A stretch of DNA of 39,715 bases from Auritidibacter sp. Marseille-P8566 (GTDB lineage: Bacteria; Actinomycetota; Actinomycetes; Actinomycetales; Microbacteriaceae): NCBI GenBank assembly GCA_945896925.1, contig CAMDEV010000004.1, positions 1 to 39,715 of the forward strand. The letters run 5' to 3'. The notes below the pieces were generated by a model, which did not search any database, was not told the origin of the DNA, and worked only from the letters and a program-made list of their open reading frames with translations. The position numbers were made by a program, and so were the translations under genes. This document shows, one piece after another, positions 9,287 through 18,712 of this stretch (positions are counted from its first letter, which is position 1; every line of letters starts with the position of its first letter).

Positions 9287-10122
9287 GCTGCCAATACCCC
9301 GAGTGCGAGTAGCACTAGAAGCGTTAGTCCAACTAATACTCGCCAGATAACAAAAGGCAAGAATGAGCCTTTAGCTAGATACTTCAAAAGTCCTGCAATT
9401 ACTAAATACCCAACGACAAATGATGTTGCCGTTGCAACAACGGTTCCGGCAAGAGTTTCTTTTTCTAGGTTTTGGTAGCTCTGGCCAAACTGGAGCAGTC
9501 CACTTGCCAGCACTGCTGGGATTCCAATCAGAAAACTGAATCTGGCAGCGCTGGCTCTGTTGAATCCTGCAAAAAGTCCGAAACTTATGCTGGCACCAGA
9601 TCTCGATACACCTGGAATCAATGAAAGCATTTGACCTAAACCAAAACCGATAGCCGTCTTAGCGTTCAATTGTTCAACTGCCTTAGCCTTTGATCCGATT
9701 CGATCGGCAACGAGAAGGACTAGTCCAAAGAAGATCAGGGTAAAGCTGATAACCCAAAGGTTTCTAACGGTGTCTTCGATGAAGTGTCTGAACATCAATC
9801 CAGCTACACCGACGGGGATTGAGCCAATGATTACGTAGAGTGCCATTTTGAAATCTGCAGTTGCTCGTGACGCCTTGTTGAAAAGACCTGCAAAGAATGC
9901 TCTTACGAGTCGGATGATGTCTTTACCGAAATAGAGAAGAACTGCTGCCTCTGTGCCTAGTTGAATGGTTGCAATGAATGCTGTCGTAGCTGAATTTGTG
10001 TCAGCAAGGCCTGGAACCTTCATCAGCTCAGAGACAATCTGAACGTGGGCACTTGATGAGATAGGCAGGAATTCAGTTAAACCCTGAACTATTCCAAGCA
10101 CTATAGCTTGGAATAAAGTCAT
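9283..10122 (-). CDS. uppP: Undecaprenyl-diphosphatase UppP/BacA
   Basis: 279 aa: IVQGLTEFLPISSSAHVQI and SLIPGVSRSGASISFGLFAGFNRASAARFSFLIGIPAVL signature motifs. Confidence 0.97.
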   Translation of the reverse strand: MTLFQAIVLGIVQGLTEFLPISSSAHVQIVSELMKVPGLADTNSATTAFIATIQLGTEAAVLLYFGKDIIRLVRAFFAGLFNKASRATADFKMALYVIIGSIPVGVAGLMFRHFIEDTVRNLWVISFTLIFFGLVLLVADRIGSKAKAVEQLNAKTAIGFGLGQMLSLIPGVSRSGASISFGLFAGFNRASAARFSFLIGIPAVLASGLLQFGQSYQNLEKETLAGTVVATATSFVVGYLVIAGLLKYLAKGSFLPFVIWRVLVGLTLLVLLALGVLAA

Positions 10123-10337
10123 GACCAGTCTTCGTCTTCCTCAACCAGTTCCATCGGCAAAATCTCTTCATATTCATCGGAAAGAGCTTCTTCGTAATCC
10201 AGGAAAGCAGCCTTGAGATGCTCGTAGGTTGCAAGGACAGCAGGATCTTCAGTACCCCTGCCAGAAGAAGCGGCCTCAAAATGTCTTTCGAGAGCTGCGA
10301 CGAACTTGTTCAATGCACTTCTAGCTTCGTTTGCCAT
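10119..10337 (-). CDS. Small acidic protein of unknown function
   Basis: 72 aa acidic ORF, 4-nt (ATGA) overlap with uppP start; leading position in a likely uppP operon. Confidence 0.65.
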   Translation of the reverse strand: MANEARSALNKFVAALERHFEAASSGRGTEDPAVLATYEHLKAAFLDYEEALSDEYEEILPMELVEEDEDWS

Positions 10338-10442
10338 AAGCCAAAACTACCCTTACTTACTTAAAAAAGGCAGAGGCAAGACCAAATTCAAATACTGCGC
10401 ATTAGTAGTAACATTTAGAACTGTTGCTCAAAAAATCCTTCA

Positions 10443-10525
10443 GTCCGGGTGGCGAAATGGTAGACGCGCTAGCTTGAGGTGTTAGTCCTCTCACGAGGGT
10501 AGGGGTTCAAGTCCCCTCTCGGACA
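10443..10525 (+). tRNA. tRNA-Leu (anticodon GAG)
   Basis: 7-bp acceptor stem GTCCGGG/CTCGGAC, anticodon loop CTTGAGG (GAG at 10476-10478), long class II variable arm (CTCTCACGAGGG), T arm AGGGGTTCAAGTCCCCT, discriminator A. Confidence 0.97.
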
Positions 10526-10547
10526 CGTAGTTTGAGACAGCTACCTT

Positions 10548-10581
10548 TATAGCCCCGACTTCTTTGGAAGTCGGGGCTATA
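10548..10581 (+). terminator. Hairpin terminator downstream of tRNA-Leu
   Basis: Perfect 15-bp inverted repeat TATAGCCCCGACTTC-TTTG-GAAGTCGGGGCTATA followed by ACTTTT. Confidence 0.88.
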
Positions 10582-10617
10582 ACTTTTAAGGCCTTTACCA
10601 AAGTTAGACTTGTCGCA

Positions 10618-11466
10618 ATGTCTCCAAATCCTCAAAACCCAAATGAGCTATCTGATGCCGCCTCCTATTCAATTGAGGCTGCTCGGCGTATTTTGGCTGG
10701 GAAGAAACTATTTGTGATGACCGGTGCTGGTATCAGCACAGATTCGGGTATTCCCGACTATCGAGGCGAGGGCAGAGTTGCCCGCCACCCGATGACCTAT
10801 GACGTATTCATGGGTGCTTTTGAAGCTAGACAGCGGTACTGGGCAAGAAGCTATGTCGGCTGGTCTCGAATTGCATTGGCAAAGCCAAACCCAGGACATT
10901 TTGCTCTAGCCACCGCTGAATCTGAGGGTGCACTCAACTACCTCGTAACCCAGAATGTTGACGGCTTACATCAAGAAGCAGGTAGCAAGGCTGTTGTTGA
11001 TCTTCATGGTCGTTTAGATAGAGTCGTCTGTTTGAGTTGCAGGAAGTTAATCACTCGATTTGAGATGGATGAACTGTTACAGGAACTCAACCCGGGTATC
11101 ACTAAAGACAACACCGTTGAGTTCACGCCTGATGGTGATGCTGAGATTGAGGGAACTGCAAACTTTCGAGTTCCAAACTGTCAATCTTGCGATGGAATCC
11201 TCAAGCCTGATGTGGTCTTCTTTGGTGAATCTGTTCCAACTCAGCGGGTCGAGCAAGCACTGAATCAATTAGCATCCTCTGATGCCATGTTGGTCGCAGG
11301 TTCTTCACTGACAGTGAATTCCGGATTTAGGTTTGCTAAACAAGCAGCCAAATCAGGTAAGCCCTTGGTTATTGTGAATATCGGACCGACTCGAGGAGAT
11401 ACCTTGGCAATTGCCAAGATTGAAGCCAACACGTCCCTAGCTTTAGAAAGGCTACTCATTGACTGA
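10618..11466 (+). CDS. Sir2-family NAD-dependent deacetylase (sirtuin)
   Basis: FVMTGAGISTDSGIPDYRGEGRV, TQNVDGLHQEAGS, DLHGR, zinc cysteines CLSC...CQSC, KPDVVFFGESVP, VAGSSLTV. Start moved from 10564 to ATG 10618 because the upstream ORF start lies in the terminator hairpin. Confidence 0.95.
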   Translation: MSPNPQNPNELSDAASYSIEAARRILAGKKLFVMTGAGISTDSGIPDYRGEGRVARHPMTYDVFMGAFEARQRYWARSYVGWSRIALAKPNPGHFALATAESEGALNYLVTQNVDGLHQEAGSKAVVDLHGRLDRVVCLSCRKLITRFEMDELLQELNPGITKDNTVEFTPDGDAEIEGTANFRVPNCQSCDGILKPDVVFFGESVPTQRVEQALNQLASSDAMLVAGSSLTVNSGFRFAKQAAKSGKPLVIVNIGPTRGDTLAIAKIEANTSLALERLLID

Positions 11467-12052
11467 GACTCACCTAGGTTTACTTCGTCACGGTCAAACT
11501 GATTGGAACATTGATCTTCGACTCCAGGGTTCAAGTGATATTCCCCTTAACGAAACCGGCATCCGCCAAGCAGAGCTAGCCGCAAAATATCTAAAATCAA
11601 ATGACTGGGATTTGGTGCTCTCCTCTCCGCTATCGAGAGCGCTTGACACAGCAAAGAAAGTTGCAGCTGTGCTTGGCTTGAATCTAGTAGTCGTTCCAGA
11701 ACTAATAGAAAGATCGTTTGGCGTGGCTGAAGGCATGAGTCACAGTGAATGGCGAACTCTCTACGAGTCGCACGCGGAGATTCCTGGAATTGAGTCTCTA
11801 GAGGCTTTGCAAACTAGAAGCGAAGCATTGCTCAGACTCCTTGCGACAGAGTATGACGGTCAGAGAATACTTGCAGTGTCACACGGTGCGCTGATTAGGA
11901 AGCTGATGAAGATAGTCAGCTCAGGTGTATACCCGCTGGACGGCGATCGTTTAGGAAACGTATCGCTCAATCGTTTCACGTTCTCAGACGGCATCTGGAC
12001 AGTCAGTGACTACAACCCGATTTCTCTATCGGATCTCCCTAAAGATATTTAG
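11459..12052 (+). CDS. Histidine phosphatase (phosphoglycerate mutase-like) family protein
   Basis: LGLLRHGQTDWNIDLRLQGSSDIPLNETG (RHG motif), SSPLSRALDTA, RSFGVAEG, VSHGALIRKL; TTG start. Confidence 0.94.
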   Translation: MTETHLGLLRHGQTDWNIDLRLQGSSDIPLNETGIRQAELAAKYLKSNDWDLVLSSPLSRALDTAKKVAAVLGLNLVVVPELIERSFGVAEGMSHSEWRTLYESHAEIPGIESLEALQTRSEALLRLLATEYDGQRILAVSHGALIRKLMKIVSSGVYPLDGDRLGNVSLNRFTFSDGIWTVSDYNPISLSDLPKDI

Positions 12053-13096
12053 TAGAGATTCAGCCGAGCTTCCCCAGCTGAATCTCTTAGCCTGAGCCAG
12101 GGATTCCTCTGAGGTTTTCTCCCAAGCACGTGAGCCATCAAGTTCCTCAACTCGCTTAGCGAATTGCACTGCATCATCAGCTTGAAAGTAGCTTCCAGCC
12201 CTTCCAGCAACCTCATGGAATATCTCCAAGTCCGAAACTATGACCGGTGTCCCCTGTTGCATGGCTTCAACCAGTGGAATTCCAAACCCTTCATCTTTGC
12301 TTGCTGTGACTAATGCGAATGAATCTTTGAGTAGAGCTAAATACTCAGAGTCGGATACCCCACCGTGGAACACAACTTTTGCATCTAGGTTCTTGGCCAA
12401 TGCGGAAAGCTCAGCCTCTCTTGATGAGTCAATCTTGCTCAGTAGGTGAAGTTCAAACTCAGGAAGCAGTGCTACTCCCCTAATCAGCGTCTCCACGTTC
12501 TTGTATGGCATGAATGAGCCAATGTAAAGAAGCTTTCTAGAAGCTGGGAATACTCTCGGCTTCGAGGCAGGAGTTCCAGGAGCCGCGTTGTAAACAACGC
12601 CAACCGGTCGTTTGGTGAGTCGATTTTCCTCAATAAGTCTCTTAGTGGTTTCTGAGACAGTAGCTATTGCATCTGCTCTGTTTAACAAGAGTTTCTGTGG
12701 AAGGTACGACAGGTGATAAAGACGCCAGATTAACTGAACTAAAAGGTTTAAGTCTTGAGGTGGCTTTCTGTGGCGATAGTAAATCAGATCATGCAGAGTG
12801 AGAACTAATTTGTATTTTCTTCCAGTGGTTCCCATGATCTGCATCGGCGAGAAGACATGTGTAGCACCAAGTTTGTTTAACTTTCTAGCGATTGAAATTT
12901 CTGTAACTGATTGCGGATTGTTCAGTAAGACGAACTCGATACCTTTAGGTAACTGTTCCAGTTGCCTAAGGTCATAGATGATTGCAACAACTTTTACCTT
13001 TTCAACGAGTGCTTGAATCAGTTCAACTGAAAACCTCGAGATGCCATCGTGGTGATCTAGTCGGATAAACCGTGCATCAAAGTGAAGAGTTTGCAT
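12026..13096 (-). CDS. Glycosyltransferase family 4
   Basis: LLYIGSFMPYKNVETLIRGVALLPEFELHL, VVFHGGVSDSEYLALLKDSFALVTASKDEGFGIPLVEAMQQGTPVIVSD (GT4 signature). Confidence 0.94.
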   Translation of the reverse strand: MQTLHFDARFIRLDHHDGISRFSVELIQALVEKVKVVAIIYDLRQLEQLPKGIEFVLLNNPQSVTEISIARKLNKLGATHVFSPMQIMGTTGRKYKLVLTLHDLIYYRHRKPPQDLNLLVQLIWRLYHLSYLPQKLLLNRADAIATVSETTKRLIEENRLTKRPVGVVYNAAPGTPASKPRVFPASRKLLYIGSFMPYKNVETLIRGVALLPEFELHLLSKIDSSREAELSALAKNLDAKVVFHGGVSDSEYLALLKDSFALVTASKDEGFGIPLVEAMQQGTPVIVSDLEIFHEVAGRAGSYFQADDAVQFAKRVEELDGSRAWEKTSEESLAQAKRFSWGSSAESLLNIFREIR

Positions 13097-13098
13097 AA

Positions 13099-14001
13099 TT
13101 AGTCGAGTTCACTAATGAAGGTGCTAATCACATCAACAGTCTCTTGGGCTGCTTCGTAGTGCACGAGATGTCCACAATTATTAATAACGTGGACGCTGGA
13201 TTTAGGCATCTTCTTCGCTATCTCTTGGACAGCTGAGACTGGAGTGATCTCATCCATGTCTGCCGCTACCAAAAGAATCGGCTTCTTTATTGAAGAGATA
13301 TATGGCTGGAGTGTATTGGAAATTGAAGCGATGTATGACTCCCAAACCACAGCAGAATTAGCAAAACTGTTGAAGTAATAACTGTGTTGCAATTTGATCC
13401 AAGAGCGTAACTCTTTGTCTTGAGATTTGGTTGTGTAGCTACTCATCGAATCAACTAGCAATCTGGTCTTCAACATTCGAAGACCTAGGTTCTTTGGAAT
13501 TACGTGGGCTACCCAGTAGAAAGCTTTTACGAATTGCATTAGAAGCCAAGATGTTCCCTTGGTTACTCCTCCAGCTACTGGATTAATGCAAATCAGAGCT
13601 TTACTGAACTTATATTTTGATTCAGCACCTGAAACGATGAGAGTTCCAAAGGAATGACCAATGGCAATTGGCTTGTTCAGATCAACAACCTTCAGAAAGT
13701 CATTGAACCAGTCGATGTAGTTGTTTAGGGTGTGCTTCACGGTCAAGGGAGCTGAAGATCCAAACCCAGGTAGGTCAGGAGCGTAGATGTTGAATTGCTT
13801 TAGACCACCGGCAAAAGACTCCAGCCCCTTGTGAGTACCTCTATATCCATGAACTAAAACAATGTCTTGAGCTTTGTCTTGCTTCGTTACCTGAGCGGGA
13901 TAGAACCAGTAATCGCAGGGAAAACCATTTACTTCTACTGTTCGCTTAGTTGCGCGAGACTCAGCCAGTTGCATTAGTTCAGCAGCGGTGCTCATCATCA
14001 A
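13099..14001 (-). CDS. Alpha/beta hydrolase
   Basis: VLVHGYRGTHKGLESF, APDLPGFGSS, AIGHSFGTLI nucleophile elbow (GHSFG), C-terminal NNCGHLVHYEAAQ His. Confidence 0.93.
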   Translation of the reverse strand: MMMSTAAELMQLAESRATKRTVEVNGFPCDYWFYPAQVTKQDKAQDIVLVHGYRGTHKGLESFAGGLKQFNIYAPDLPGFGSSAPLTVKHTLNNYIDWFNDFLKVVDLNKPIAIGHSFGTLIVSGAESKYKFSKALICINPVAGGVTKGTSWLLMQFVKAFYWVAHVIPKNLGLRMLKTRLLVDSMSSYTTKSQDKELRSWIKLQHSYYFNSFANSAVVWESYIASISNTLQPYISSIKKPILLVAADMDEITPVSAVQEIAKKMPKSSVHVINNCGHLVHYEAAQETVDVISTFISELD

Positions 14002-14081
14002 TCCTCAGTAAATTCCAATACCCAGACAAGTCTAATCAGCGACTGTTTCTAAAAGGCTTTGTCCAAGGTCACTACTAGTCT

Positions 14082-14822
14082 TTGAAGGTGAACGAAAATA
14101 ACACAAAGTTAGAACTTCCCTCCTGGTTGGACACAATTGCTGTCTTTGACACCGAAACTACTGGGTTGAATCTTCGCGAAGACCGTATTGTTACCGCTTC
14201 GATTCAGCGCTTGAACTCAAACGGGGATCTGCTACCAGGAGGCAGAGACTGGGTAATCAACCCTGGCATTCCCATTCCAGAAATTGCTAGCAAGGTTCAT
14301 GGCTTCTACGACAAAGATGTGCTCGATTCGCCTGTTGCAGCAGTCGCTATCCCAGAGATACTAGACGCGATCAATGCCTGCTTCGCTGAGGGCATTCCTG
14401 TCCTCGCTTACAACGCCGCCTACGATTTCACCATCCTGCATTATGAAGCAGTTAGATATGGGCTTCACCCAGTTGAGTTTGGAAACGTAATTGATCCTCT
14501 GGTTATCGATAAAACAATCGATAAATATCGCAAGGGTAAAAGAACGCTGGCAGCAGCTGCTGAGCGTTACAGCGTCTCCCTGGAAAATGCTCACACGGCT
14601 AAGGATGACGCCATTGCTGCAGGGCACGTTGGTTTAGCGATGCTTCGATACTTCAAAGCTCAAACTCAGCCCGTTGTGCCATTCCCGGCTTCACTTCAAG
14701 AACTCCACGACCTTCAAGCAAAATGGGCGGATGAAATTGAAGCTAGTTACGCTAAGTGGCGTCAGACAGATGTTCCTGATTACAAGCCACTATTTGGCTG
14801 GCCTGTAAAGAACTTCGGTTAA
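14082..14822 (+). CDS. DnaQ-like 3'-5' exonuclease domain protein
   Basis: AVFDTETTGLNLREDRIV (ExoI), VHGFYDKDV, LAYNAAYDFTILHYEA (ExoII), NAHTAKDDAIAAGHV (ExoIII). TTG start. Confidence 0.93.
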   Translation: MKVNENNTKLELPSWLDTIAVFDTETTGLNLREDRIVTASIQRLNSNGDLLPGGRDWVINPGIPIPEIASKVHGFYDKDVLDSPVAAVAIPEILDAINACFAEGIPVLAYNAAYDFTILHYEAVRYGLHPVEFGNVIDPLVIDKTIDKYRKGKRTLAAAAERYSVSLENAHTAKDDAIAAGHVGLAMLRYFKAQTQPVVPFPASLQELHDLQAKWADEIEASYAKWRQTDVPDYKPLFGWPVKNFG

Positions 14823-14826
14823 AACA

Positions 14827-14854
14827 AAAATGGACTCCCAACGGAGTCCATTTT
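14827..14854. terminator. Bidirectional hairpin terminator between convergent exonuclease and rpmE2
   Basis: Inverted repeat AAAATGGACTCC-CAAC-GGAGTCCATTTT, located directly after the plus-strand stop and before the minus-strand stop. Confidence 0.88.
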
Positions 14855-14869
14855 CTTTGTGACCAGAAC

Positions 14870-15127
14870 CTAGTTCTGTGCACCGAACTTCTTGTAACGT
14901 GCGTTGAAGCGCTCAACACGACCTGCTGAGTCCATGATTCTCTGCTTACCTGTGTAGAACGGGTGAGATTCAGATGAGATTTCAACGTCGAATACTGGGT
15001 AGGTGTTACCGTCTTCCCACTCGATGGTCTTGTTGCTAGTGACTGTTGAACGAGTCAAGAATGCAACGCCAGAAGCTAGGTCACGGAAAACCACTGCCTC
15101 ATACTTTGGGTGGATGTCAGCCTTCAT
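14870..15127 (-). CDS. rpmE2: 50S ribosomal protein L31 type B
   Basis: [64 protein letters not shown]...; lacks Zn-binding CxxC. Start placed at the internal Met (15127) rather than the ORF-track Met at 15142. Confidence 0.96.
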   Translation of the reverse strand: MKADIHPKYEAVVFRDLASGVAFLTRSTVTSNKTIEWEDGNTYPVFDVEISSESHPFYTGKQRIMDSAGRVERFNARYKKFGAQN

Positions 15128-15212
15128 AGGAAAATCTTTCAATTCAAATGGGATTTAGTGCTCTACGCACCAGTTAGAAACTATACCAGAGTGTTGGGGT
15201 CTTAGCCAGAGC

Positions 15213-15995
15213 CTACTTAGCTCTAACTGCAAACCTTCCCCCAACGAAGACTACTTCCAGAGGGATTCCATAGGCTTCACTGAGCTTTTCGGTGGTCAGT
15301 GTCTGGGTTATTGGTCCAGAAGCCGAGATTTGCCCGTCTTTCAGGATTAGAGCATGGGTAAATCCGGTTGGGATCTCCTCCAGATGGTGGGTCACCATAA
15401 TGATGGCTGGAGCTTCAGGATGTGAGGCGTATCCCCCAAGAATCTTTATAGTGGCCTCTCTAGAACCAATATCTAGGCTTGCAACGGGTTCATCTAGAAG
15501 AAGAAGCTCTGGGTCTGGCATTACCGCTCTGGCGATTTGAACTCGTTTACGTTCACCGTCACTAAGTGTTCCAAACGGTCTGTCGGCATGTTCAGCTAGG
15601 TGCCATTCACTCAAGACCCGCTTGGCACGTTTGATGTCGACCTCTTCGTAAGTCTCTTTAAACCTGCCTGTGATGGCATAGCTGGCTGTCATTACTGCAT
15701 CCAATACTGGCTCTGAATTAGGAATTCGATTAGCCACTGCCGTTGACGCAAATCCGATTCTGGTTCTAAGCTCAAAGACATTTACCTCTCCCAGGGTCTT
15801 GCCTAGGACGACTGCGTTCCCTTGCCTTGGCTGCAGGTGAGTTCCGGCGACTCTTAGCAAAGTAGTCTTACCTGCTCCATTTGGTCCAACGATGACCCAA
15901 CGCTCGTTTGGCTTTACCTGCCAGGTGATGTTTTGCAGGATTGTCTTGCCGCCACGGGTGACAGACACATTGTCAAAATTAAGAACATCGTTCAT
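15213..15995 (-). CDS. ABC transporter ATP-binding protein (no adjacent permease)
   Basis: WVIVGPNGAGKTTLLRVAGT (Walker A), TLSDGERKRVQIARAVMPDPELLLLDEPVASLD (signature + Walker B). Confidence 0.93.
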   Translation of the reverse strand: MNDVLNFDNVSVTRGGKTILQNITWQVKPNERWVIVGPNGAGKTTLLRVAGTHLQPRQGNAVVLGKTLGEVNVFELRTRIGFASTAVANRIPNSEPVLDAVMTASYAITGRFKETYEEVDIKRAKRVLSEWHLAEHADRPFGTLSDGERKRVQIARAVMPDPELLLLDEPVASLDIGSREATIKILGGYASHPEAPAIIMVTHHLEEIPTGFTHALILKDGQISASGPITQTLTTEKLSEAYGIPLEVVFVGGRFAVRAK

Positions 15996-16092
15996 AGTTT
16001 TTTTAGCCTAGGCGAGAAAAGCTCAACCCTTTGCTAGACACTCAAGGACTTAAACGAACCGAAGGACCGCTGATTACTTATATAGTTTGTTT

Positions 16093-16743
16093 ATGACTAA
16101 AGACAACTCAAGAGCTACGATGCTCGTTGTCTTCGATGTTGATTCAACCCTCATTCAGGATGAAGTCATCGAACTATTGGCTGATCATGCAGGTAAGCGA
16201 GCAGAGGTTGAAGCCGTAACAGAACGAGCCATGGCTGGCGAACTTGATTTTGAGGGAAGTCTTCGGGCCAGGGTGGGTAACCTAAAAGGTCTACCTAAAT
16301 CAGTAATAGACGACACCCTATCCAGAATTCAACTCACTGCCGGTGCCTTGGAGGTAATTGAATATATTCACAGCATTGGCGGTAAAGCCGGAGCTGTTTC
16401 GGGCGGCTTTGTCGAATTACTCGAACCACTATCTAAAACTCTAAAGCTAGATTTTTACCGTGCTAACGAGCTAGAAATTATTGATGGTGTTCTTACCGGA
16501 AATGTAATAGGGCAAATCATTGATAAGCCTGCAAAAGCTCGCGCACTTAGAGAGTGGGCAACCCAACTTGGGTTGTCAGAAGATCAGTGTGTTGCTGTTG
16601 GCGATGGTGCCAATGATCTGGACATGATGAGTGTTGCTGGATTAGCCGTTGGCTTTAATGCAAAACCTCGGGTTAGGGCTCAAGCGGATATTCTCCTTGG
16701 GTCGCAAGACCTGAGAGATTTAATTCCTCTGCTTGGTCTTTAG
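16093..16743 (+). CDS. serB: Phosphoserine phosphatase SerB
   Basis: VVFDVDSTLIQDEVIELLADHAGK, GKAGAVSGGFVELLEPL, CVAVGDGANDLDMMSVAGLAVGFNAKP. ATG at 16093 preferred; TTG at 16087 is also possible. Confidence 0.93.
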   Translation: MTKDNSRATMLVVFDVDSTLIQDEVIELLADHAGKRAEVEAVTERAMAGELDFEGSLRARVGNLKGLPKSVIDDTLSRIQLTAGALEVIEYIHSIGGKAGAVSGGFVELLEPLSKTLKLDFYRANELEIIDGVLTGNVIGQIIDKPAKARALREWATQLGLSEDQCVAVGDGANDLDMMSVAGLAVGFNAKPRVRAQADILLGSQDLRDLIPLLGL

Positions 16744-17507
16744 TGGCCGGTTGAGTGCAATCCACCGTCAACGTGAATGATTTCACCAGTTGTCTTCGGG
16801 AACCAATCACTTAGTAGGGCAACAATTCCTCGTGCGGCTGGCTCCGTGTCTGATAGCTCCCAGTGCAGAGGTGCACGATCAACCCAGATATCTTCCATCG
16901 AAGAGAAACCAGGAATGCTCTTACCTGCTGGAGTTCTTAGCGGTCCTGCTGAGATTAGGTTCACTCGGATGTCGTCTTTACCTAGGTAACGAGCAAGATA
17001 TCTTGAGGTTGACTCGAAGGCAGCCTTAGCAACACCCATCCAGTCATATACAGGCCATGAAACAGAGGCATCAAAGGTCAAACCAGCAATTGATGAACCA
17101 GGCTTCAAAATAGGCTTAGCTGCCATGGTGATTGACTTCAAAGAATAAGCAGAAACCTGAACTGCAGTTGCAACATCAGGCCATTCGGTCTCTAGGAAGT
17201 TTCCTCCTAGAGCAGTTCCTGGAGCGAAAGCGATGGCGTGAACAATGCCATCAAGGTAAGGAAGATGTTCCTGGACACGGGCAGGAAGTGCAGCTAGATC
17301 TTCATCGCTGGTGGCATCTAGTTCAATAACAGCACATGGCTTAGGTAAACGAAGAGCAATCTTCTCGGTGATCGGAAGCATTCTGCCGTAAGAGGAAAGC
17401 ACGATGTCAGCACCTTGCTCCTGAGCTAACTTGGCAACTGTGAAAGCGATGGAAGCTTCGGTTAGAACACCGGTGATTAGTAGTTTCTTGCCTTCTAGGA
17501 TTCCCAT
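16740..17507 (-). CDS. fabI: Enoyl-[acyl-carrier-protein] reductase (NADH) FabI
   Basis: MGILEGKKLLITGVLTEASIAFTVAKLAQEQGADIVLSSYGR, LDGIVHAIAFAP, AKAAFESTSRYLARYLGKDDIRVNLISAGPLRTPAGKSIPGF. Confidence 0.96.
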   Translation of the reverse strand: MGILEGKKLLITGVLTEASIAFTVAKLAQEQGADIVLSSYGRMLPITEKIALRLPKPCAVIELDATSDEDLAALPARVQEHLPYLDGIVHAIAFAPGTALGGNFLETEWPDVATAVQVSAYSLKSITMAAKPILKPGSSIAGLTFDASVSWPVYDWMGVAKAAFESTSRYLARYLGKDDIRVNLISAGPLRTPAGKSIPGFSSMEDIWVDRAPLHWELSDTEPAARGIVALLSDWFPKTTGEIIHVDGGLHSTGH

Positions 17508-17576
17508 TTGCTGTTCTTTCTCTCTTCTTGAAGTTGTTACTTGTCTTATTCTGCCAGTGCGCAGAAGAATTCTGGG

Positions 17577-18287
17577 CTAATGACCCATGCCTAGGCCGCC
17601 ATCGACTGGGATTACTGCACCTGAAATATAAGCAGCGTCGTCACCTGTGAGCCAAACCACAACGTTGGCTACCTCTTGAGGTGAGGCAAATCTACCAGCA
17701 GGAATCTTGCGCTTGTATTCCTCTTGAGTTTCGGCGCTTAGTTCTGCAGTCATATCGGTATCGATAAAGCCTGGAGCTACTACGTTTGCTGTGATTCCTC
17801 GACCACCTAGTTCACGGGTGAGAGATCTAGCCATACCTACCAGCCCACTCTTGGCAGCTGAGTAGTTCACCTGTCCAGCACTACCTAGGAGTCCAACCAC
17901 TGAACCGATGAAAACAACACGTCCATACTTGGCCTTGATCATTCCCTTGGTCGCTCTCTTGAGGACTCTAAAGGCACCTGAAAGGTTTGTATTTAGTACT
18001 TCTTCGAACTCTTCGTCGGTCATACGCATCAGCAAGGTGTCTCGAGTTATTCCTGCGTTAGCCACGAGAATCTCAACTGGACCTAACTTCTCTTCTATTT
18101 CTGCGAAAGCCATATCTAGAGAGGCAGCGTCAGTGACGTCAGCTTTAACGCTGAGGGTTCCAGCAGGTCCTTCTCCGCTTCGGACAGTTACCGCTACTCG
18201 ATGCCCTTGGGCTACGAAGGCTTCAGCGATAGCTTTACCGATACCGCGATTTCCACCGGTTACTAAAACAGTTCTTGGTTGTGTCAT
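17577..18287 (-). CDS. fabG: 3-oxoacyl-[acyl-carrier-protein] reductase FabG
   Basis: SDR: VLVTGGNRGIGKAIAEAF, LVANAGITRDTLLMRM, GSAGQVNYSAAKSGLVGMARSLTRELGGRGITANVVAPGFIDTDMT; adjacent to fabI. Confidence 0.95.
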   Translation of the reverse strand: MTQPRTVLVTGGNRGIGKAIAEAFVAQGHRVAVTVRSGEGPAGTLSVKADVTDAASLDMAFAEIEEKLGPVEILVANAGITRDTLLMRMTDEEFEEVLNTNLSGAFRVLKRATKGMIKAKYGRVVFIGSVVGLLGSAGQVNYSAAKSGLVGMARSLTRELGGRGITANVVAPGFIDTDMTAELSAETQEEYKRKIPAGRFASPQEVANVVVWLTGDDAAYISGAVIPVDGGLGMGH

Positions 18288-18400
18288 TTTTAGATTTCGC
18301 CTTAGCAGTTAAGAGAGATAATTGGCGTACAAGTAAAAAGTATATAACTTGGCTTGAATTTGCCTCTGATTTGAGAGGTTAGCGATCAAAAAGGAAAGAA

Positions 18401-18712
18401 TTGGCCCAACCACAGGCAGTTACATCAGTTGAAGAATCCCCTCAACAAGAGCGTCGCTCACGTTTCATCAAGTACACAATTGCCATGGTTATCAGGGTTA
18501 TCTGCATCATTCTGGCCGTTGCAATCCCTGTGAGCTGGTTAACTTTTGTATTCGTAGCTGGAGCAGTCTTTCTCCCATATTTCGCAGTTGTTATTGCCAA
18601 TGCTCAAGGCCCAGGCACTGCTTCTAAGCGAGCACCTGTGGCTGAAGCGCCAACCCTGAGCATCACAGCAGATGCTTTTAGAACCCCAAGCTCTTCAGAT
18701 GATGGCAAATAG
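18401..18712 (+). CDS. DUF3099 family membrane protein
   Basis: 103 aa with two TM segments (AMVIRVICIILAVAIPVSWLTFVFVAGAVFLPYFAVVIANAQG); TTG start preceded by AAAGGAAAG; upstream of SURF1 as in many actinobacteria. Confidence 0.8.
   Translation: MAQPQAVTSVEESPQQERRSRFIKYTIAMVIRVICIILAVAIPVSWLTFVFVAGAVFLPYFAVVIANAQGPGTASKRAPVAEAPTLSITADAFRTPSSSDDGK

Noticed and set aside
10564-10617. N-terminal extension of the Sir2 ORF (MEVGAITFKAFTKVRLVA)
   Set aside because: The proposed start is inside the right half of the tRNA-Leu terminator hairpin; ATG at 10618 fits sirtuins better.
15213-15995. Orphan ABC ATPase as part of a novel transport or defence system
   Set aside because: No permease, nuclease or other partner gene nearby; looks like a common stand-alone ABC ATPase.
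17908-18312. 134-aa ORF antisense to fabG
   Set aside because: Low-complexity Ser/Thr/Pro composition typical of reverse-strand reading of a coding gene.
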